Positions 5,558-5,945 of a DNA stretch of 5,945 bases are shown here, piece after piece. The notes beneath the pieces were generated by a model, which saw only the letters and a list, made by a program, of their open reading frames with translations, had not been told where the DNA came from and did no database searches. The first letter of the stretch is position 1; every line of letters starts with the position of its first letter. Made by a program: the position numbers and the translations under genes. The DNA is from Actinomycetes bacterium (GTDB lineage Bacteria; Actinomycetota; Actinomycetes; Actinomycetales; Dermatophilaceae): assembly GCA_023389095.1 (NCBI GenBank), contig JAEWFB010000491.1, forward strand, positions 1 to 5,945, given 5' to 3'.

Positions 5558-5945
5558 ATGACGACGACCCGCCCCGCAGCCCACGCTCCGGAGGACCTCG
5601 AGGCCCTCCTCGCGGCCGCCATCGCGTCCGCCGACCTCGACGCCGTCGCGGCCCTCCACGCGCCCGACGCAGTCGTCAGCCTGCCGCGCGGTCGCGAGGC
5701 CGCGGGTCGAGCCGCCGTGCGGGCCGCGTACGCCGCGGCGCTCGATGCCGGGGCCCTCGTCGACACCGCGCTCGGTGCCACGGCGACCCGCGCCGTCGTC
5801 ACCGGGTCGCTCGCGATGACGACCTCGACGTGGCCCGACGGGACGGTGCGCACGCAGGTCGCGCGCCGCGAGGCCGACGGCACCTCGGTGAGGACGCGTG
5901 ACGGCTCGCGGCTGAGCGAGGTCGCCGCCTGCCTCCCGGTCGCCG
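5558..5945 (+). CDS. NTF2/SnoaL-like domain protein, 3' end cut off
   Basis: An open frame starts at the ATG at 5558 and has no stop before the right edge, giving 129 residues so far. The N-terminal part reads LEALLAAAIASADLDAVAAL (14-33), followed by H34, APDAVVSLPRG (35-45), GRAAVRAAYAAAL (50-62) and RREADGT (103-109). This is the helix-strand pattern of the NTF2-like superfamily (SnoaL/DUF4440/ketosteroid-isomerase fold): small cone-shaped domains that bind or isomerise small molecules, or serve as a domain of larger proteins. Here only the fold can be named. Third codon positions are nearly all G or C, as in the other genes, whereas the overlapping frames give Arg-rich or Pro-rich products. 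In family members the residue after ADGT is usually Trp; here it is Ser (TCG). No good Shine-Dalgarno sequence precedes the ATG; a GTG at 5510 in the same frame is a less likely start. The C terminus and any further domain are outside the window. Confidence 0.75.
   Translation, partial: MTTTRPAAHAPEDLEALLAAAIASADLDAVAALHAPDAVVSLPRGREAAGRAAVRAAYAAALDAGALVDTALGATATRAVVTGSLAMTTSTWPDGTVRTQVARREADGTSVRTRDGSRLSEVAACLPVA

Noticed and set aside
5464..5883. Upstream extension of the phosphatase to 5883
   Set aside because: The added part is Ala/Arg/Ser-rich shadow of the + strand NTF2-like gene; the family N terminus begins at 5454-5463.

Overview
The window is very GC-rich and its real genes use almost only G or C at third codon positions. 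With a mycobacterial PtpA-like phosphatase and CFP32-like VOC proteins, this points to a high-GC actinobacterium. A Micrococcales-type genome is my guess from general look only. No rRNA, tRNA, CRISPR array, transposase or phage gene is visible.

Layout, left to right. (1) Positions 2-1573, + strand: the C-terminal two thirds of a copper-type P1B ATPase (CopA-like), cut by the left edge. (2) Positions 1574-1727: a short convergent intergenic stretch holding a near-perfect inverted repeat with 24-bp arms (1610-1684), probably a terminator or a dispersed palindromic element. (3) Positions 5454 down to 1728, - strand: four genes in one direction with gaps of 24, 52 and 66 nt. In transcription order they are a low-molecular-weight protein tyrosine phosphatase (PtpA-like), two tandem paralogous two-domain VOC (glyoxalase/bleomycin-resistance fold) proteins, and adenylosuccinate lyase (purB). 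The second VOC protein carries a repeat-built Asp-Ala-Ser-rich tail. (4) Positions 5455-5557: a divergent intergenic region with short direct and inverted repeats and one weak -10-like hexamer. (5) Positions 5558-5945, + strand: the start of an NTF2/SnoaL-like gene that runs off the right edge.

How the genes work together: purB is a housekeeping purine enzyme and the copper ATPase a metal-efflux pump; they converge and need not be related in function. The phosphatase and the two VOC proteins are close enough to be co-transcribed, and purB may sit at the end of the same unit, but only spacing supports this. I do not see a clear new multi-gene system. The parts most worth a second look are the 1610-1684 palindrome, the tandem-repeat tail of the second VOC gene, and the tandem VOC pair downstream of the phosphatase.
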